The notes under the pieces: model-generated
Databases searched by the model: none
The model's input: the letters and a program-made list of their open reading frames with translations, nothing else
What the model was told of the DNA's origin: nothing
In this document: piece by piece, positions 9,001 through 21,547 of the stretch
How the letters are laid out: every line of letters starts with the position of its first letter
Position numbering within the stretch: the stretch's first letter is position 1
Position numbers and translations under genes: made by a program
Source of the DNA: Pseudomonas antarctica
GTDB lineage: Bacteria; Pseudomonadota; Gammaproteobacteria; Pseudomonadales; Pseudomonadaceae
Assembly: GCF_900624995.1 (NCBI RefSeq)
Contig: NZ_UYXQ01000023.1
Span: forward strand, 1 to 64,000
Direction of reading: 5' to 3'
DNA length: 64,000 bases

Positions 9001-11064
9001 TTGTAACTGCTCATCGATCTTGATGCGCTTGAGTGTGTCGACCAGCAGGGGCGGGGGCGGCTGGTGGTCCATGTGCATTTTGCGCAGGGCGTCATCGTCA
9101 GTCCCGCTGATGCGCTGGGCGTGTTTAAGGCCCGCCTCACTGATGCTGTCGGCTGGCGGGCCGAGGCGGCGCAGCAGGGTGGTGTGATCCCACGTCAGCG
9201 GGCGATCCAGTGGCGTCAGCCAGGCACCTTTGCCATTGCTGATTATCGGCGCACGGTAGGCGTGCGCACGGGTGGGATGCGCAAGGTAGGCGTTGCCCGA
9301 CTGTTGTTCGACGCAAAAATGCTGCCCATCGAGTAGCAGGATCTGTTTGTCTTCATGGGCATGCAATCCCTGCGGGTCGGGGCGAGACCCTGTGACCAGT
9401 TGAATGTCATGGGCGTAGGGCGCCAGATTTGGCTTCCAAAGCCGGGTTTTGCCGGTGGCGGTGACCGGCAGCAGCGAGTCAATAAAGTCCCACAGCTCCT
9501 TCGGGAGCGCCTCTCGCAGCAGGTTCTCGACAAGCGGTACGCCAACCACGAACATGCCCAGTTGCACGGCTTGTTCAAGGATGGACATCAGGTGCCCGAA
9601 TGCCTGCTTCTTGAGCCCTTCGGCCCAGTCGATGATGCCTTCGAAAACGTCATCGAGCAGTTGATAGGCGGTATAGCCGAGCATCGCCAACCCTAACGGT
9701 GGAATGAAGGGGGCGGCGATGAACGCGGCGATCTCAAAAATAGTTTCACCGATTTTTTGCGCAATATCCCAGCGCCGCCAGCGTGCCTTGCTATCGGCGT
9801 CGGCGGTGGGTACGGCTGTCACCCGCCCATCATTGAGCAGTTTGTTGAGCTTGTTCTCATACAGATGCTCGTAGAGGTCGCCGGTGATTGTTGTCGCGTA
9901 AAATTGCAGGTTGGGTTTGGTCACCGGTTCATCGCGCCAGGTGGGGCGTGGGTCGCCAGCGACCGGCTCGTGCCACACCACCGCTGACAAGCGGTTGTTG
10001 AGGTCGGCGAAAAAGTAGCCTCGATGTTCATGGCTGACGAAACGGCTGAAAAACGCCTGGTAGTCGGTGCTGCGTAGCTTGTTGGCCAGGTCCTGCATGA
10101 ACGCTATGCCGTTGGCGTAATGCTTGAGGGGGGACTGCGGGTCGCCAGGAATATAGGCCACCATCGGGACCGCGCTGCGGTGTAGCTCCAGGTCGGGGGC
10201 GAACAGCACGATACCGGTCAGTGGCGCGTTCATCAGGCTCAGGTCGTGGCTGCGTAGCGTCTTGCCGTCGAGCTCACCGGTAAAGCTCTTTAGAAAGTGG
10301 CTAAGTGTATAACCGTCCGGGCGCGTCACATCCTTTTTCAGCAGGGCCATCTGCAGGCTGGCTTGCGCCTCGGCTTTCAGGCTCTTGATGACTTTGTTAC
10401 GCAGCTGAGCCTTGAGAACCGGGTTTTTGAAACCGAAAAAATGTTTCAGATAGCGTTGATATTGCTTGCCGATATCCAGCTTGCGGCACAGCCCAATGAA
10501 TTGCGCGATGCTGATCTGGTCGCGCAGCTGGGGCAGTGTGTCGAACTTCATTGTGGCGGGCGATTGGATCATGAAGGTCGACTCTGCGGTGTACGCCGTT
10601 GTTTTGCTTTCATCTGCGTCGAAGTTGTGCAGTGCCGCCGCCACCAGCGACACGGTCCAGGCGTCGGCGCCCGTCTCGATGGGGAGCAGGGGCAAGGTCC
10701 TAAGGCTATACAGGCGCAAATAGGTGGTGCTGACATCGGACTCAACATCAAACTGCTTTTTGAGGGCTTGTTGCAGCAACGGGGCCGCAAATGCTTGCGG
10801 CGATTGGAGCGTCGCCAGGGCCGCATCGACCTGGTTTTGCGCCTCCCAACTCGTCTGCACTGCACGTTTGAGGGGCGAGTGTTGCAAGCGATCGGCCTCG
10901 CCATACCAATTGGCGAATTCAAGCGAGGTGCTTTTCAAGGCTAGGCGCTTGTCGCATGAGGCGTTTGCAAGCCATTTCGGAAGGTCGGTGTAGGGCCCGT
11001 CGGGCACTCTGCTTGCGGCGTCGGTAAGGCCTAGGTTGATCGGGGCTAATGTAAGTGTGTGCAC
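6043..11064 (-). CDS. Giant leucine-rich-repeat protein with dermonecrotic-toxin-like N-terminus
   Basis: A 1673-residue protein starting at GTG 11064 with AAGGA upstream. The N-terminal about 1000 residues resemble the large DUF6543 'dermonecrotic toxin domain' proteins of pseudomonads, with a hydrophobic stretch near residues 445-480 ('FIAAPFIPPLGLAMLGYTAY'). Two LRR blocks follow (about 1180-1340 and 1455-1640), each closed by a 'YxRRTxxxFG' cap. The C-terminus is acidic (SEEEGEE). I see no C-terminal NEL ubiquitin-ligase domain with a CxD motif, although related pseudomonad proteins often carry one. No hrp box is seen upstream. It interrupts the argR-aru block on the opposite strand. Likely role: host- or competitor-directed effector; this is inference. 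Confidence 0.75.
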   Translation of the reverse strand: MHTLTLAPINLGLTDAASRVPDGPYTDLPKWLANASCDKRLALKSTSLEFANWYGEADRLQHSPLKRAVQTSWEAQNQVDAALATLQSPQAFAAPLLQQALKKQFDVESDVSTTYLRLYSLRTLPLLPIETGADAWTVSLVAAALHNFDADESKTTAYTAESTFMIQSPATMKFDTLPQLRDQISIAQFIGLCRKLDIGKQYQRYLKHFFGFKNPVLKAQLRNKVIKSLKAEAQASLQMALLKKDVTRPDGYTLSHFLKSFTGELDGKTLRSHDLSLMNAPLTGIVLFAPDLELHRSAVPMVAYIPGDPQSPLKHYANGIAFMQDLANKLRSTDYQAFFSRFVSHEHRGYFFADLNNRLSAVVWHEPVAGDPRPTWRDEPVTKPNLQFYATTITGDLYEHLYENKLNKLLNDGRVTAVPTADADSKARWRRWDIAQKIGETIFEIAAFIAAPFIPPLGLAMLGYTAYQLLDDVFEGIIDWAEGLKKQAFGHLMSILEQAVQLGMFVVGVPLVENLLREALPKELWDFIDSLLPVTATGKTRLWKPNLAPYAHDIQLVTGSRPDPQGLHAHEDKQILLLDGQHFCVEQQSGNAYLAHPTRAHAYRAPIISNGKGAWLTPLDRPLTWDHTTLLRRLGPPADSISEAGLKHAQRISGTDDDALRKMHMDHQPPPPLLVDTLKRIKIDEQLQAFIDQMNSDAPLVYQKADPQTQLWLLSQTGLWPASKTLRFLNAKGETVWEHGGHENAAVAQIHEAQMSNGDLLKTLLETLDESERKTLLEEELGGPLPPMHVRTATLRKRLARQAQDKRAAMFDSRYRKTEITDNARLQKIIDATPGLPTSAAEEVLRSATGQELLDIDQGSVPTPVIDRARWAAHEVRISRAHEGLYRHAMESSDTHRLALHSLENLPGWSPQVRLVVTEFSRTGKVRDAIGSPQAPIKRTLVRTAEGDYIPEDDKGTLLGETDFYTAVLQALPDTERDALGIHIGQGPLLRQTLRQHTLTREALGTLLAEHPVRKPFYDPNLMRLPGGMEGYGAAPAPPGNSPEADLLHDLYPSLNPAQVSNVLNFMRTQSGTPLRTLQSIKNEFLQFENDLSTWRLNLPQTLLGTRIPLTPASLADQQLSRWMWTHQLIRAWRHETPVDPGFRDGRLLQLDSIYGELPTLNTRFIHISNLKLTGYHTTRGTGDFLLHFPNLRTLDISDIALNTIPPEVIGLAHLNSLTMRNCNLNLTAQNRASLATLTGLRNLDLANNAQLSLSPDLRRMANLQTLNLSRTQISLFPEGLVNRPQLTSADLSHNYLSRLPADLFNLPGETARAFDLSGNPLSRATLEQIKSYCQRTGEHFGADAHPAERRLVQEFYPTYTLDKANNFIFRLPGGLDDSMAILVRLKTDYESLQADLGEWSVNVPEQHPFTGAPMDQETHAHQQDLRDQFKASLEEGWRRETSLDLGQVPTQNFHVLKLAVPLLGDLPVLRVDFDPISRLELIGADTTSIPEGFLEHFPNLESLFIHRYTLQDIPAGVFKLPKLKALNLTQSTIRLTQKSAAELSDLHTLESLDLSHNTDLGISPDVSKMSRLETLMIENAGLTELPIGVFNLPRLEVLNVSNNRITELPDDLFELDADMADGFNFSGNRFSPGTIAKLRHYYRRTAVDFGVPEARQPLPTFDDTASEEEGEE

Positions 11065-11217
11065 GTGGCTGATCCTTCAGTGAGTGGCGTCACCGCCATC
11101 ACAGCAAGCTTGAGGGTCGCAAAGGCCACAGATAGTTATGGGGCAAGGAAAATCAGCGGGCCGTGCCTCTGCCTCTCACGTGACGCACCGTTTACACTGC
11201 GCCATTGCGACGCAATA

Positions 11218-12583
<1,366 letters not shown>

Positions 12584-12666
12584 TACGCCGTTCGGTGCTC
12601 AATCGATTGGGCATCGAACCTAAATTTTTGTGCCGGGCCTCTTGATTGGAGCCGTGAAGATCCAAT

Positions 12667-12754
12667 GTGGGAGCGGGCTTGCTCGCGAAAGCGGTGTGTC
12701 ATTGAACATTTCAGGTGACTGAACCACCGCATTCGCGAGCAAGCCCGCTCCCAC
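12667..12754. repeat. REPIN between aruC and aruF
   Basis: Same GTGGGAGCGGGCTTGCTCGC family as the copy at 153-239, with inverted arms around a variable centre. It lies in the 245-bp gap between aruC and aruF and could modulate relative mRNA stability. Confidence 0.9.
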
Positions 12755-12828
12755 ACTTGACCTTCGCGGGTTTCAAATTCGTGCCTGGCATTTTTTCCTG
12801 TGAGTTTTTCGAGTTAAGGAGTGACACC

Positions 12829-13848
12829 ATGCTGGTGATGCGCCCCGCGCAAATGGCTGATCTGGGCGAGGTACAGCGTCTGGCTGCGGACAGCCCGATT
12901 GGTGTCACCTCCTTGCCGGATGATGTGGAACGCCTGCACGACAAGATCGCCGCCAGCGAAGCGTCCTTCGCGGCCGAGGTCAGTTTCAACGGTGAAGAAA
13001 GCTATTTCTTCGTGCTCGAAGACACTGAGACCGGCAAGCTCGCCGGCTGCTCGGCCATTGTGGCCTCGGCCGGTTACTCGGAGCCGTTCTACAGCTTTCG
13101 TAACGAAACCTTCGTGCACGCCTCCCGCGAGCTGAAGATCCACAACAAGATCCACGTGCTCTCCCAGTGCCACGACCTCACCGGCAACAGCCTGCTCACC
13201 AGTTTCTACGTGGAGCCTGCACTGGTCGGTTCGCCGTGGTCGGAACTCAACTCCCGTGGCCGCTTGCTGTTCGTCGCCAGCCACCCCGAGCGCTTTGCCG
13301 ACTCGGTGGTGACCGAGATCGTCGGCTACAGCGACGAGAACGGGGACTCGCCGTTCTGGGACGCCATTGGCCGCAACTTCTTCGACCTCAACTACGCCGC
13401 CGCCGAGCGCCTGTGCGGGCTCAAAAGCCGCACGTTCCTCGCCGAGCTGATGCCGCATTACCCGATCTACGTGCCGCTGCTGCCGGACGAAGCCCAGGAA
13501 GCCATGGGCCAGGTGCACCCGCGTGCGCAGATCACCTTCGACATCCTGATGCGTGAAGGCTTTGAAACCGATCATTACATCGACATCTTCGACGGTGGCC
13601 CAACGCTGCACGCAAGGGTCTCGGGCATTCGCTCGATTGCCCAGAGCCGCGTGGTGCCGGTGAAGATCGGCGAGATGGTCAAGGGCGCCGGCCGTCAGTA
13701 CCTGGTGAGCAACGCGCAGTTGCAGGACTACCGCGCCGTGATGCTGGACCTGGACTACGCGCCCGGCAAACCGGTGATCCTGGACCTGGCAACCGCTGAA
13801 GCCTTGGGTGTCGGTGAAGGCGCGAGTGTGCGCCTGGTCGCGGTTTAA
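12829..13848 (+). CDS. aruF: Arginine N-succinyltransferase alpha subunit AruF
   Basis: A 339-residue AstA-family subunit; with AruG it transfers succinyl from succinyl-CoA to arginine, the first step of the pathway. ATG 12829 has AAGGAG 7 bp upstream and gives the family start 'MLVMRPAQMADLGEV'; a longer in-frame extension runs through the REPIN and is rejected. The GNAT-like layout and the 'PFYSFR' and 'GDSPFWDAIGRNFF' motifs are shared with AruG, showing an ancient duplication. Confidence 0.92.
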   Translation: MLVMRPAQMADLGEVQRLAADSPIGVTSLPDDVERLHDKIAASEASFAAEVSFNGEESYFFVLEDTETGKLAGCSAIVASAGYSEPFYSFRNETFVHASRELKIHNKIHVLSQCHDLTGNSLLTSFYVEPALVGSPWSELNSRGRLLFVASHPERFADSVVTEIVGYSDENGDSPFWDAIGRNFFDLNYAAAERLCGLKSRTFLAELMPHYPIYVPLLPDEAQEAMGQVHPRAQITFDILMREGFETDHYIDIFDGGPTLHARVSGIRSIAQSRVVPVKIGEMVKGAGRQYLVSNAQLQDYRAVMLDLDYAPGKPVILDLATAEALGVGEGASVRLVAV

Positions 13849-13909
13849 ATACGGCTGTTAAAAGAGAGTTTCGCGGGTGGCTGCAAGGCGGCCCGTTTGA
13901 GGAGATAGC

Positions 13910-16401
<2,492 letters not shown>

Positions 16402-16419
16402 AGGTGACACTGATCTAAT

Positions 16420-16504
16420 GTGGGAGCTGGCTTGCCTGCGATGGCAGCACCTCGGTCCAGCTGAAAGACCGAGTCGTCTGCATCGCAGGCAAGCCAGCGC
16501 CCAC
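16420..16504. repeat. REPIN, second sequence group
   Basis: GTGGGAGCTGGCTTGCCTGC...GCAGGCAAGCCAGCGCCCAC inverted arms around a variable loop. The stem differs from the GCGGGCTTGCTCGC group at 153 and 12667; related stems are at 19293 and 61851. It lies in the aruD-aruB gap. Confidence 0.9.
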
Positions 16505-16573
16505 ACTTGATCGGGTTACAGATAGAGATCTGCACTCGATGCCTATAAAACAGATGTTCGTGGAGCCTCGCCG

Positions 16574-17920
16574 ATGAAATCCTATGAAGTCAATTTTGAC
16601 GGTCTAGTGGGGCCGACCCATAACTACGGGGGGTTGTCCTACGGCAACGTCGCGTCCCAGAGCAATAGCCAGCAGTCTTCGAACCCGAAGGAAGCGGCGT
16701 TGCAGGGGCTGCAAAAAATGAAAGCGCTGATGGACATGGGCTTTGTGCAAGGCGTGCTGGCGCCGCAGGAACGTCCTGACGTAGCCGCCCTGCGCAATCT
16801 CGGCTTCAGCGGCAGCGATGCTCAGGTGATCCAGCAAGCCGCCAAGCAAGCCATGCCATTGCTGGTTGCCAGCTGCTCGGCGTCGAGCATGTGGGTGGCC
16901 AACGCCGCCACGGTCAGCCCAAGCGCCGATACGGCCGATGGCCGCGTGCATTTCACTGCCGCCAATCTCAACTGCAAATACCACCGCAGCATCGAGCACC
17001 CGACCACCAGCCGCGTGCTGGGGGCGATGTTTGCCGACCAGAAGCACTTTGCCCACCACGCCGCGTTGCCGGCAGTGGCGCAGTTCGGCGACGAAGGCGC
17101 GGCCAACCACACGCGTTTCTGCCGTGACTATGGCGAGGCCGGCGTCGAGTTCTTCGTGTTCGGCCGCAGTGCGTTCGACACCCGTTACCCGGCGCCGCAG
17201 AAATACCCGGCGCGCCAGACCCTTGAAGCGTCCCAGGCCGTTGCACGTCTGCACGGCCTGAAGGACGACGGCGTGGTCTACGCCCAGCAGAACCCGTCGG
17301 TGATCGATGCCGGCGTGTTCCACAACGACGTGATCGCCGTGGGCAACGGCGAGGTGCTGTTTTATCACGAGGACGCGTTCCTCAATACCGAGCAGATGTT
17401 GGGCGAGCTGCAAGGTAAGTTGGGCAAGTTGGGCGGCAACTTCCAGTCGGTGTGCGTACCACGCGCCCAGGTCAGTGTTGAGGACGCCGTGCGTTCCTAC
17501 CTGTTCAACAGCCAGTTGCTGACCCGCGTTGACGGCTCAATGCTGCTGATCGTGCCGGAAGAGTGCCGCGCCAACGAGCGCGTCTGGCGCTACCTGCAAG
17601 GCCTGACGGCCTCCGGTGGGTTGATCCGCGAAGTGAAAGTCTTCGACCTTAAGCAAAGCATGCAGAACGGCGGTGGCCCAGCGTGCCTGCGTTTGCGCGT
17701 GGCCTTGAACGAAACCGAGCTGGCGGCAGTGAACCCAGGCGTTATCATGACCGCGCCGTTGTACGAAACGCTGACCCAATGGGTCGACAAGCACTACCGC
17801 GACAGCCTGCGTGAAACCGACCTGGCTGACCCGCAATTGCTGCTTGAGTGCCGGACGGCACTGGATGAACTGACGCAAATCCTTAAACTGGGCTCGGTCT
17901 ATCCTTTCCAGATCAATTAA
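16574..17920 (+). CDS. aruB: N-succinylarginine dihydrolase AruB
   Basis: A 448-residue AstB-family amidinotransferase-superfamily enzyme that hydrolyses N2-succinylarginine to succinylornithine, two NH3 and CO2. Visible motifs: '[20 protein letters not shown]' at the N-terminus, '[20 protein letters not shown]', and '[15 protein letters not shown]' with the catalytic cysteine near residue 370. It follows the REPIN and has its own GGAG-type site upstream. Confidence 0.93.
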   Translation: MKSYEVNFDGLVGPTHNYGGLSYGNVASQSNSQQSSNPKEAALQGLQKMKALMDMGFVQGVLAPQERPDVAALRNLGFSGSDAQVIQQAAKQAMPLLVASCSASSMWVANAATVSPSADTADGRVHFTAANLNCKYHRSIEHPTTSRVLGAMFADQKHFAHHAALPAVAQFGDEGAANHTRFCRDYGEAGVEFFVFGRSAFDTRYPAPQKYPARQTLEASQAVARLHGLKDDGVVYAQQNPSVIDAGVFHNDVIAVGNGEVLFYHEDAFLNTEQMLGELQGKLGKLGGNFQSVCVPRAQVSVEDAVRSYLFNSQLLTRVDGSMLLIVPEECRANERVWRYLQGLTASGGLIREVKVFDLKQSMQNGGGPACLRLRVALNETELAAVNPGVIMTAPLYETLTQWVDKHYRDSLRETDLADPQLLLECRTALDELTQILKLGSVYPFQIN

Positions 17921-17943
17921 TTCCGCACGGCTGAGAACTATTT

Positions 17944-18234
17944 ATGACCACCGACACCCTGAAACTGATCCTTGAAGACACCGACGGCACCCAGTTGGAA
18001 ACCTCCTGCACCCGCGTCGCCGTGGTGTGGCAGGGCAAAGAAATCTGGATCCAGCACGACGGCCGTGGCCAACTGCTGATCGGCGTGGACGTGGAAGAGG
18101 GCGACGCCGAATACGCCAACCTGCTGGTGCGCCCATTGGCCACCAACCTGATGAGCCTGCAACTGGAAATGGAACCGGCCGACGTTGAAGGTGATGACGA
18201 CGATCACGTCCACGGCCCTGGCTGCAACCACTAA
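17944..18234 (+). CDS. Conserved small acidic protein between aruB and aruE
   Basis: A 96-residue protein with a very acidic, histidine-containing tail ([15 protein letters not shown]) that could bind metal. It occupies the place of P. aeruginosa PA0900 between aruB and aruE, 23 bp after aruB and 11 bp before aruE, so it is co-transcribed with arginine catabolism genes. No catalytic motif is recognised. The HxHxxxC-like tail suggests a metal-related accessory role to the zinc enzyme AruE, but this is speculation. Confidence 0.8.
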   Translation: MTTDTLKLILEDTDGTQLETSCTRVAVVWQGKEIWIQHDGRGQLLIGVDVEEGDAEYANLLVRPLATNLMSLQLEMEPADVEGDDDDHVHGPGCNH

Positions 18235-18245
18235 GGAAGCTGCTG

Positions 18246-19250
18246 ATGCTCGCCCTCGGCAAACTGCTTGAACTGACCCTCGCCGGTCGCGAACCGGCGC
18301 AAAAAATTCAACTGACTGTCGACGGCGTGCAGATGCGCTGGCTCAGCGAGGGCGCGCTCGAAGTGCGCCCGCCTGAAGCGAAGGACAACGGCGGCGACCT
18401 GCTGCTGTCGTCCGGCATCCATGGCAACGAAACCGCGCCGATCGAACTGCTCGACCGCCTGTTGCATGGCATTGCCCGTGGGGAGATCAAACCCCGCCAT
18501 CGAATTCTGTTCCTGTTCGGCAACCCGGAGGCCATGCGCCGCGGTGAGCGTTACCTCGAATTGGACGTCAACCGGCTGTTCAACGGCCGCCATGAACAAA
18601 ACATCGGCCCGGAGGCCATGCGCGCCGCCGAGCTTGAGCAACTGGCCCGCACCTTCTTCAGCTTGCCTGGCCGTTCGCGTCTGCATTACGACCTGCATAC
18701 CGCTATTCGGGGTTCGAAGATCGAGCAGTTCGCGCTTTACCCGTGGAAGGAAGGCCGCCAGCACTCACGCCACGAACTGGCGCGCTTGTGCGCCGCCGGC
18801 ATGCAAGCGGTGCTGTTGCAGAATAAAACCTCGATCACCTTCACCGCGTTTACCTGCGAGCAGCTTGACGCCGAAGCCTTCACGCTGGAGCTGGGCAAGG
18901 CGCGGCCGTTCGGGCAGAACCAGGGGGTGAATGTTTCGCGCCTGGAAACCCGGCTCAAGCAGATCATTGAGGGCGCCGAGCCCGAGACCGAGAGCCTGGA
19001 TGGCTTGCAGCTGTTCGCCGTGTCGCGCGAAGTGATCAAGCACAGTGATGCTTTCCTGCTGCACTTGCCGGCGGACGTGGAAAACTTTTCGGCATTGGAA
19101 AAGGGTTATCTGCTGGCCGAAGACGTGGCCAAGACCCGTTGGGTGATCGAGGAGGAGGGCGCACGCATCATCTTCCCCAACCCGAAGGTGAAAAATGGCT
19201 TGCGGGCAGGGATATTGATTGTGCCGACCACGGATGCTGGCCTGGCATAA
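18246..19250 (+). CDS. aruE: Succinylglutamate desuccinylase AruE
   Basis: AstE-family zinc carboxypeptidase-fold enzyme of 334 residues, last step of the pathway (succinylglutamate to glutamate and succinate). Zinc ligands are visible as H59 and E62 in '[10 protein letters not shown]', with the third in 'LHYDLHTA' (about residue 147). 'LEEN'-type '[10 protein letters not shown]' supplies the catalytic glutamate region. Shares ancestry with AotO. Ends the aru operon; a REPIN pair follows. Confidence 0.92.
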   Translation: MLALGKLLELTLAGREPAQKIQLTVDGVQMRWLSEGALEVRPPEAKDNGGDLLLSSGIHGNETAPIELLDRLLHGIARGEIKPRHRILFLFGNPEAMRRGERYLELDVNRLFNGRHEQNIGPEAMRAAELEQLARTFFSLPGRSRLHYDLHTAIRGSKIEQFALYPWKEGRQHSRHELARLCAAGMQAVLLQNKTSITFTAFTCEQLDAEAFTLELGKARPFGQNQGVNVSRLETRLKQIIEGAEPETESLDGLQLFAVSREVIKHSDAFLLHLPADVENFSALEKGYLLAEDVAKTRWVIEEEGARIIFPNPKVKNGLRAGILIVPTTDAGLA

Positions 19251-19276
19251 ATCTCAAGGCTTGGTCGGATCCAACT

Positions 19277-19393
19277 GTGGGGGCGGGCTTGTGTGGGAGC
19301 TGGCTTGCCTGCGATAGCATCACCGCGGTGTGACTGACACACCGAGGTGATGCTATCGCGGGCAAGCCCGACTCCCACACAAGCCCCTCCCAC
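19277..19393. repeat. Nested REP/REPIN cluster between convergent aruE and ribH2
   Basis: A complete REPIN (19293-19378, GTGGGAGCTGGCTTGCC group with a perfectly paired GATAGCATCACC inner stem) is flanked by a further outer pair (GTGGGGGCGGGCTTGTG / CACAAGCCCCTCCCAC), so two inverted pairs are nested. It lies between convergent genes and may terminate or insulate both. Confidence 0.88.
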
Positions 19394-19412
19394 ATTTGTT
19401 TTGCGGTGTTGC

Positions 19413-19922
19413 TTAAACCGCTACAGCGCGCGGTTCACTGCGACGGATAGCGCGGACCTTGTGCAGCGTATCGGCGCAGGTGCGTGCAGCTTCCTGGCCC
19501 TTGTGCACAAAGTGCTCGTAGAAGAACGTGGTGTGCTCGCTGCCGGCGTGGAAGTGATGCGGGGTCAGGGACACCGAGAACACCGGCACTTCAGTTTCCA
19601 GCTGCACCTGCATCAGGCCGCTGACCACCGATTGGGCGACGAATTCGTGGCGGTAGATGCCACCGTCCACCACCAGCGCGGCGGCAACGATACCGGCGTA
19701 ACGGCCGGTCTTGGCCAGCAGCTTGGCGTGCAGGGGCAATTCAAAGGCGCCGCCGACTTCAAAGAAATCGATGTCCGATTCCTGGTAGCCCTGGGCGATC
19801 ATTTCGGCGAGGAAGCCTTTACGCGATTGGTCGACAATATCCTTGTGCCAGCAGGCCTGGCTAAACGCGACACGTTCGCCGTGATGGTTTTTGCTTTTGC
19901 TGTCGATTGCGGTGGGTTGCAT
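19413..19922 (-). CDS. ribH2: 6,7-dimethyl-8-ribityllumazine synthase, type II (RibH2)
   Basis: A 169-residue lumazine synthase catalysing the penultimate step of riboflavin synthesis. 'FFEVGGAFELPLHAKLLAKTGRYAGIVAAALVVDGGIYRHEFV' contains the family core (G-AFE-P and a H in GGIYRHEF); the sequence is closer to the Brucella/Rhizobium type-II enzymes than to the main RibH usually found with ribB/nusB. It is transcribed alone behind an FMN riboswitch, consistent with an inducible second lumazine synthase. AGGAG lies 8 bp before ATG. Confidence 0.88.
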   Translation of the reverse strand: MQPTAIDSKSKNHHGERVAFSQACWHKDIVDQSRKGFLAEMIAQGYQESDIDFFEVGGAFELPLHAKLLAKTGRYAGIVAAALVVDGGIYRHEFVAQSVVSGLMQVQLETEVPVFSVSLTPHHFHAGSEHTTFFYEHFVHKGQEAARTCADTLHKVRAIRRSEPRAVAV

Positions 19923-20037
19923 GTTCTGACTCCTGTTTAAGAAAAAAACAGGGCGTTATGAATCGAATGGGATTTAAGGGTACGAAGCGCTGCGTCATGC
20001 AAGCATGAACCCGGCGCGCGGCCCTTAGGTGCCAATC

Positions 20038-20204
20038 CCGTTCTCTCTTCATCCGGACTATGACCGTCGGCCCCGGGATCACACCGGGTCTGCTGACCTT
20101 GTCGCCGTCCTGCGTGAGCAGTTCGAGGCGCCAAGCGCTCGCGGGCTATGCCCATTGCGTGCAATTACCGCCGGTGGGGAATTGCACCCCGCCCTGAGAA
20201 CGTT
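20038..20204 (-). ncRNA. FMN riboswitch (RFN element) controlling ribH2
   Basis: On the minus strand the conserved RFN segments appear in order: AGGGCGGGGTGCAATTCCCC, ACCGGCGGTAAT, AGCCCGCGAGCG, GTCAGCAGACCCGGTGTGAT, GGGGCCGACGGTCATAGTCC and GGATGAAGAGAG, closed by a CGTTCTC/GAGAACG P1 stem. It precedes ribH2 by 115 nt. In the platform, CCTGTTT and AAACAGG pair at 19932-19952 so that part of the AGGAG ribosome site is sequestered. FMN would therefore reduce ribH2 translation (inference). Confidence 0.95.
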
Positions 20205-20396
20205 GCCGCCAGAACCCTGGCGGCGCAGAGTTTTTAACATGGTTTTTCAAAAACTGCACGATCGCCGCATCGATAACCTATATCGGTTTGTTTGGTGGGT
20301 ATTCGATTGACGCTACGTGGGGCTTGATATTGCGTGGCTTTGCCCGCAGTAATCATTCATAAAAGGTACTTACCTAACCCGTTAGAGGCGCGTTTC

Positions 20397-21401
20397 ATGT
20401 CTGTGATCGACCTGCGTAGCGACACCGTGACCCAACCCACCCCCGGCATGCTTGACGCGATGGCCAGTGCCGTCAGCGGCGACGATGTTTATGGCGAAGA
20501 TCCCAGCGTTAATCGCCTGGAGGCCGAGTTGGCCGAGCGCCTGGGGTTCGAAGCAGCGTTGTTCGTGCCCACCGGCACCATGAGCAATCTGCTCGCGTTG
20601 ATGGCTCACTGCGAGCGCGGCGAGGAATACATCGTCGGGCAGCAGGCTCACACTTACAAATATGAAGGCGGTGGCGCGGCCGTGCTCGGTTCGATCCAGC
20701 CGCAACCGCTGGAAGTGCAGGACGACGGTTCCCTTGACTTGGACCACGTGCTGGCGGCGATTAAACCCGATGACTTCCACTTCGCCCGCACCCGCTTGCT
20801 CGCGCTGGAAAACACCCTGCAGGGCAAAGTGCTGCCGCTGGAGTACTTGGTGAAGGCGCGTGCGTTTACGCGCGAGCATGGCCTGGCGTTGCATCTCGAT
20901 GGTGCGCGTATTTATAACGCGGCGGTCAAGCTGGGCGTGGATGCGCGGGACATTGCCCAGCATTTCGATTCCGTATCGGTCTGCTTGTCCAAAGGCCTGG
21001 GCGCGCCGATTGGCTCGGTGTTGTGCGGCGCCACGGCATTGATCGCCAAGGCACGCCGCCTGCGCAAGATGGTCGGCGGCGGTATGCGCCAGGCCGGTTC
21101 GCTGGCGGCTGCGGGGCTGTATGCCTTGGATCACCAGGTACAGCGCCTGGCCGATGACCACGCCAACGCCCAGTGGCTGGGCGATGAACTGCGCCAGGCC
21201 GGTTACGCGGTAGAGCCGGTGCAGACCAACATGGTCTACGTGGATATCGGGGATCGGGCACAGGCCTTGAAGGCGTTTGCCGCCGAGCGCGGGATCACGT
21301 TGAGCGCTGCCTCGCGCCTGCGCATGGTTACTCACTTGGACGTCAGCCGGGCGCAGATCGAGCAAGTGCTGGCGACATTCGTCGAGTTTTCCCGAAAATG
21401 A
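20397..21401 (+). CDS. ltaE: Low-specificity L-threonine aldolase
   Basis: PLP-dependent fold-type-I aldolase of 334 residues that cleaves threonine/allo-threonine to glycine and acetaldehyde. Family landmarks are '[15 protein letters not shown]' at the N-terminus and the PLP lysine in '[18 protein letters not shown]' (about residue 198). ATG 20397 is chosen over an upstream in-frame start because conserved sequence begins there. It lies between ribH2 and alaS as PA0902 does in P. aeruginosa, divergent from the riboswitch-controlled gene. Confidence 0.9.
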   Translation: MSVIDLRSDTVTQPTPGMLDAMASAVSGDDVYGEDPSVNRLEAELAERLGFEAALFVPTGTMSNLLALMAHCERGEEYIVGQQAHTYKYEGGGAAVLGSIQPQPLEVQDDGSLDLDHVLAAIKPDDFHFARTRLLALENTLQGKVLPLEYLVKARAFTREHGLALHLDGARIYNAAVKLGVDARDIAQHFDSVSVCLSKGLGAPIGSVLCGATALIAKARRLRKMVGGGMRQAGSLAAAGLYALDHQVQRLADDHANAQWLGDELRQAGYAVEPVQTNMVYVDIGDRAQALKAFAAERGITLSAASRLRMVTHLDVSRAQIEQVLATFVEFSRK

Positions 21402-21547
21402 CAGTGCAGACCGTCTAATTGACTGTTTCTATCACATAAACACGCTGTACCACGGGCAAAGGGCCGATATAATGCGGCCCTTTGCCGTCGCTCCGTCTGA
21501 TGACGTTTAGCACTGGCCTTTGGCCGCAGCCTCCGTGGAAGAACCTA

